DNA of 64,000 nucleotides, taken from Typha latifolia (lineage: Eukaryota; Streptophyta; Magnoliopsida; Poales; Typhaceae). The notes beneath the pieces were generated by a model. The model saw only the letters and a program-made list of their open reading frames with translations. It did not search any database and was not told where the DNA came from. How positions within the stretch are numbered: the first letter of the stretch is position 1; every line of letters starts with the position of its first letter. Of this stretch, positions 58,807-64,000 are shown piece after piece. Location: assembly GCA_019914945.1 (NCBI GenBank), contig CM034099.1, positions 7,936,001 to 8,000,000 of the forward strand, read 5' to 3'. The position numbers and the translations under genes are program-made.

Positions 58807-61800
58807 ATGTCTCTTAGTTTCACCTCTACATTTTCATCCCCAATTATAGCCAAAAGGCCTAAAGGATTTCTGAAGGCAATGGCGGCGCCACCAAGGTATT
58901 TCTTGTATTATGTTATTGAGAACTGCAGAACCCACCTAGAAATCCAACTTTTTGATCCATCTCCTGTGGGAAAGTCTCGATTTTGAGAGTTGGGTATCCA
59001 GCAATTTAATCGTTTGAGCTATTATTGTTCCTGTGTAGTTTCGTGAAGGAGGTCCTTCCTCCACCCTTGGATTCTACTTCTGAGCCACCTAATCTCTTTG
59101 ATGGGACCACCAGGTGATATTTTAACTTTAATTTTTTAATTTGGGTTAGATATGTTATTCATGTTCCTATTATTTTATTCACGTTTGGTGTTACTGGATT
59201 TGAAGGTTGTATGTATCTTACATATGCCCTTATGCACAACGGACGTGGATTACTAGAAATTATAAGGTATTCAGAGAATTTCTTATTGTATTTCTAGCAA
59301 AAGCTAGCTGTTTCTTACCATCTGCTTCTTTGGGAAGCAGGGACTCCAAGAAAAGATCAAATTGGTGCCCATTGATTTGGAAAATAGGCCAGCATGGTAC
59401 AAGGAGAAGGTTTACCCACCAAATAAGGTGTGAGATGATTTGGTTTTATATGTTTTATCTTTTAACTTGTCGGTCTGTTGCTTCTTATTGCCCTTTTAAT
59501 TAGTCAAAGGGTTCAGACCAGATATTAGGCTGTCTGTTGACGCTTAAAACATCCATTTCTGGGTGAAAAAACCAGTTTTCTTTAGGAGGCACAAATAAGT
59601 GATTCACTCCATAATCAACTTCAGATGTGAGACTTGCATTTCTTTGTACCTTACCCTTTCTCCATGAATTTTGTTTTTTCTCGTTTGATTATATCTATCG
59701 TTGATCTGAATTTAAATTCAATCTCTAAGCTTGATGAATATTCCTCCACTCTGGATATTGTTCATGATGATAAAGAGATCGGATACAAATTTGAGAAAAA
59801 GTTGCAAGTAGCAGTTATGAAACAACAGCAAGTTGAATGTAGTTTGGCCTTTATTCATAGCCGTTGTTGTTCTGTTTTATTATGCCTAAGCTTCCCATTT
59901 TTCACATCAAATAAAATGATGGAATTAAACTCTATAGTACGGATTATGGGCCAAGGATTGAACGGTTAATTTAATCTTGAGTCCTGATTTCTTAGGATGA
60001 GAAACACACAGTACCATAGAAGAGAAAACATATTAGGAACCGGAGGATAATCCCTGAGCATTGGGTCCAAAATGTTTTGTTGTCAAGCACATGAACAGCT
60101 TAAACAATGGATATCACACATCAAGTTTCATAATTTAGTAGTGATTTAACTTTCATGGGTTTTCGTATGACTGTCTGAAGTTAAAACAATGGATATCACA
60201 CATCAGCCCTTGTTCTTTACTGCCTTACCGAGAAGGAAACAGTAAACTTCATCAAGGATTCCCTGTTACACAGTGCTTGAATAAAGAACAGTAGAAACTT
60301 AGAGGAATTCTTGAGATATCCTAATTACCTAGATCTACATCCATGAAGAACCTCCTGTGTCATCTTCCAAAATAGATAGCGGGTATTTCTTTACAGAAAG
60401 AGCTGCTTCCCTATGAAATCAATCTCCATTCATCTATTATTGCTATTAACAGGCTATTATTATCTATTGGCTCAGATTTTCTTGTCTTACGAATTTAAGT
60501 TTTCATTGCCTGCATTGCTTATTTCTCTACTTCTCACCAACTAAAAGTGGTCTTTTGAAGGAGAGACTAGGCTCACCATGAAAAGAAATACCATTGGTAA
60601 ATGTTTTGTACAGGTACCTTCCTTGGAACACAATAATGAAGTAAAAGGAGAGAGCCTGGATTTAGTCAAATACATAGATAGTCATTTTGAAGGCCCTACT
60701 TTGCTTCCTGATGTAAGCTATCTCAATCTTTTTCTTTGTGTGTGTTAACTGGAGTTGTGTTGTTACTATCTGTTTTCTGACATTTCAGTTGGCAACCTGT
60801 AGGATCCTGCAAAGCAGCAATTGGCAGAGGAACTACTCTCTTACATTGATTCTTTCAATAAAGTTCTGTTCACAGCCTTACCAAGTAAGGGAGATATAGA
60901 TGATGAAGCTGGTGAGAACTGCTGTTAGATATCGTAGATTTACTATCAGAATATAGATGGCAAAGTTGAAAGTTGAAACTATTGCATATTGATTCGCTCA
61001 CACTCTTCTTCAGTTGCTGCCTTGGATAAAATTGAAGATTTCCTTTCAAAATTTGATGACGGACCGTTCTTCCTTGGCCAGTTTAGTCTGGTAAGTTGTT
61101 GACGGGGTTTACAGCTGTAGCTTTCAGAATTGAGGGAACTTCAAAATTTATGGCTGTTCTCATTGATTATTAGATTTTTAGATTCAACATTGTAGTACTG
61201 TTATGCTTTACATGGAGTTTGGAGTCGTACTTCTTTATCTGTCAGACCATAATGAAAAAAAAATGCAATTTCTCTTTTTCTTCATGCAAATGCTATATTG
61301 AAATCTTTTCCCAGAATGAAATTGATTTTAGGATCATCTCCAGATCTGGGTCTTTATTAATTACAGCTGATTAAGCTCCCAAATGGTGTTTTCTTTCCTC
61401 ACAAAAGGCTTCTTACCTTATTAAAACTGAGAGACCAACATTTGCACATGTCTATCAAGCACAGCAGCTTATGTTAGCAAACATGTCAATCGACATTGCA
61501 AACCCAATTGAAGTTCCAATTGGGAGTAATGCATGCTAAAATGCACAAACAGTTCTGCAATTGCTCCAAAGAATATTAAGCATAATATGGAGATCCATTT
61601 GGGAAAGTTCACTTTGTTTATTCCACACTTTGCATATTGATTACTGATATAATTTGACTGAGGAACAGTTTCCATGCTGTATTCTTTTTTGTATCTGTTG
61701 GCTATATGTTTTTTATGAGATGTACTCCTTGTAAGGTTTGTCTAGGTGGTTAACAATATGGTCAGGCCGATGCTTGGTTTATTATTTCAGTTTCTCTGTC

Positions 61801-63244
61801 CTATGATCAAGTATGCACACTCTTGCTTTCAGGCAAAATGTACAAGTCTGGATATCTATCTGGTTCACCTTTTTCCCACTTTACTGTTCTCTAATATTTT
61901 ATTGTTGGGTGAATTTTACTAATTAGGTGGATATTGCATATGCTCCATTTATCGAACGATTTCAAATTTTCTTTGCGGATATTAAGAGCTATGACATCAC
62001 CAAAGGCAGGCCCAAGCTGGCATTGTGGATTGAGGTAATGCAGAACATTTTTGTATCTGTTGTATTCTAAGTTCAGGTATCCTAGGTCATTTTAACATTT
62101 CGTGTGATTTGGTATATTCTTAATTCATTCTTCTATTTCTTACATGATTTCTTGTTAGACTTTTTATGGTTGGCAATGTCTCATTTAGTAACTCTTTCTT
62201 GCAACTAATCCATGATGCAGAATTTGTTTAATCTATAACATAATTATCTCTTCTACTCCACGTATATTCTCAATGTTTCCATATTTATGAGTCTCCTACA
62301 ATGATGCTCTGTGATCTGTACAATCTCACAAATTAACAACCTATAGTATCCATCTGTTTGCCTAGTCCAAAGGATGTGATTATACAATAGTTATTGCTTT
62401 AATAGCGAAAATGAGATGGAATAAATGGGTGCTTACGAAAGCCTTGTCACACTAAGCAACAGTCTACAGTTCTAAACTACCAATACCTCCCAATTTTATG
62501 AGAGCATGAAATAGTCTAGCTGTTTCCTATGATGGCAGAGCCTAGGAAACTTTCGTTAAAGTAAACACCTTGTGAGTTAGCAAAGTAGTTTTCTCCAAGA
62601 CCAGTATATAAATTCTGTCACTCTCTCAGAGGAAAACCATTTCATGCTAATGAAAGAGCAGTGACTTTTACAATGTTTTGTAGTAATTTGGATAATTGAT
62701 TATAACTTAATTGAGCAATAAATCTGAAGAATGAGATTTATGTTACCAATTTCGTACGTGATAAATTGAATATAGTTGGTCCTTCATTCTTTGGATGGAA
62801 ACTAGCATCTTATCTGAGTCTCTTCCTCTACAACCTAGTGGACTTCTTGCTTAACAAGGAAAACTTCCACTGGTTCACCTGGATTTTTGATATCAAAATA
62901 AGTGCATTCTTGACCTTTGATCTGTTTTCTATTTCTCTTTTAGTTACATACAATCATCAAACACTAACTAGATTCTTGTCATTTCATACTTGGAAGATTG
63001 TTAATTGCAATATTTTGTTGATTTAGGAGTTGAACAAGATTGATGCCTACACAGAAACACGGCGTGATCCTCAAGAGCTAATTACTCGTACTAAGAAGCG
63101 ACTTGGGGTACAAATCATTCTACATTACTCAATTGTATTTTAGATTTATGAACTAAAGAAAATATCTGGATCAGCTTTTACTTATTATACGGTCAGTTTT
63201 GACTTGTTTCTGAATAATTTATTTTGCCTTTTCAGATTGCTTGA
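58807..63244 (+). CDS. Lambda-class glutathione transferase (GSTL), possibly plastid-targeted
   Basis: Ten exons (58807-58895, 59039-59113, 59206-59266, 59341-59427, 60614-60712, 60803-60911, 61014-61090, 61927-62034, 63027-63107, 63236-63244) splice in frame to 264 residues, or 240 from the inner ATG at 58879. The core reads EVLPPPLDSTSEPPNLFDG, then the catalytic Cys62 (long numbering) in YICPYAQRTWITRNYKG, NKVPSLEHNNEVKGESLDLV in the glutathione site, and the helical domain PFFLGQFSLVDIAYAPFIER. This is the IN2-1/GSTL family, Cys-type GSTs that act as thiol reductases, for example deglutathionylating quercetin derivatives. The first 24 residues (MSLSFTSTFSSPIIAKRPKG...) are Ser/Thr/Lys-rich without acids, like a plastid transit peptide. 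The inner Met25 start gives a cytosolic form of normal length. The last exon encodes only Ile-Ala-stop. Confidence 0.93.
60102..60206. repeat. 22-bp direct repeat pair in GSTL intron 4
   Basis: AAACAATGGATATCACACAT plus CA occurs at about 60102 and again about 82 bases downstream, in the long intron between exons 4 and 5. Confidence 0.85.
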
Positions 63245-64000
63245 AGGATTCTCCTACCTTCTGCAGCTTCTCATCTGATGCCTTGTTTTGCTTTTGTACA
63301 AATACAAATAAGTAGAAGCTGTGCTCTAAAATTTTCATACTAATTAGAAAAGGAAAATAACATTTGCTTCATTGCGGAGCTATTAGAAGATGAATAATTA
63401 TTTGGCAATGTTCCATTTAAAATTCCATGCACTTGGGTTTTACCCAGTTTCTTCTACCGATGTATTGCAACTTCTCATCCCTACAGCTAGTCAATGGCAA
63501 GAATTAGATGCCTTTGATTTTTACATGTTCTGATTGTAAAATCTTCGACTGGCCGATTGCTGATCAGGTTTATGTTGATTCATGCAGATATCACGAATTT
63601 GAGTTAAAATAAAGGTTCATGAGGAGATCATTCTTATTCCATTACAATCTACCTCTATGGAATTTGTATCTATCTCATTATTTGCAGCAAGAGCTACTTC
63701 CTAGTTATGCACTACATAAACTTGTGTGAGTTTCAGGGAGTCTCTATGTAAACATATCTATTGTCTCTTCAATAGCACTTCCTCTCGCACATTAATTTCT
63801 CTCTTTTCCCCTTTTCTTGACACAGAACCTCCACTATATTCCTACATTCATGAACCTTAACATGGTCACTTTCTTAGCTATCTTCCTTTCTTATTTGCGC
63901 TTGTGAATCTCTCTTTGATATAGTATCAAATTGGTTAAAATCCACCTTTTCGTCAAAAAATAAAGATAAAAACCAAACTGCTGCTAAAACATGCATCTTC
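63245..64000. other. GSTL 3' UTR and downstream flank
   Basis: No further coding sequence was recognised to the end of the window. Confidence 0.5.

Noticed and set aside
1..64000. CRISPR arrays, operons, bacterial-type riboswitches, rRNA or organelle-genome insertions
   Set aside because: None was seen. Repeats present are microsatellites, tandem duplications and transposon debris of a plant nuclear genome.

Overview
The window is nuclear DNA from a flowering plant, most likely a monocot. AT-rich intergenic DNA full of transposon debris and microsatellites separates genes with short exons and GT-AG introns. Several 5' coding exons (LBD, NFS1, uL10, IRX9 and the nucleotide-sugar transporter) are strongly GC-rich, which is a monocot habit. 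I cannot name the species from sequence alone.

Seven protein-coding genes can be reconstructed. They are a GT43 xylan-backbone protein of the IRX9 clade (908-3060, minus, last exon apparently off the left edge); an LBD/AS2-domain transcription factor of the LBD1/LBD11 type (15337-16185, plus); a Golgi-type UDP-sugar transporter of the NST/TPT superfamily in four exons (27730-31748, plus); an intronless mitochondrial cysteine desulfurase NFS1 (39139-40497, minus); a ten-exon euAP2 transcription factor with a miR172 site (49688-53699, plus); an organellar uL10 ribosomal protein (54532-55104, plus); and a ten-exon lambda-class glutathione transferase with a possible plastid transit peptide (58807-63244, plus). 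An eighth locus, 19851-22233 minus, is a clear pseudogene of the ICR/RIP coiled-coil ROP-effector family.

Layout: 1-3060 IRX9; 3061-15336 a gene-free, repeat-rich stretch with LINE-type RNase H relics; 15337-16185 LBD; 16186-27729 the ICR pseudogene with a 227-bp tandem duplication downstream, decayed repeats and a coding-like relic; 27730-31748 the transporter; 31749-39138 no recognised gene; 39139-40497 NFS1; 40498-49687 a transposon nest (long-TIR MITEs, a LINE zinc-knuckle relic, and a hAT element with 8-bp target duplication inside an LTR-like repeat); 49688-55104 AP2 and uL10 close together; 55105-58806 intergenic; 58807-63244 GSTL.

The genes are independent plant loci, not an operon. 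The only functional echo is that IRX9 (xylan backbone) and the UDP-sugar transporter both serve Golgi polysaccharide synthesis. NFS1 and uL10 serve organelles. The most notable points are the loss of the DDD metal-binding triplet in IRX9, the two in-frame starts of GSTL with a TATA-like box between them, the decayed ICR gene, the nested hAT element, and a 39-bp perfect palindrome in a transporter intron. I found no convincing undescribed system.
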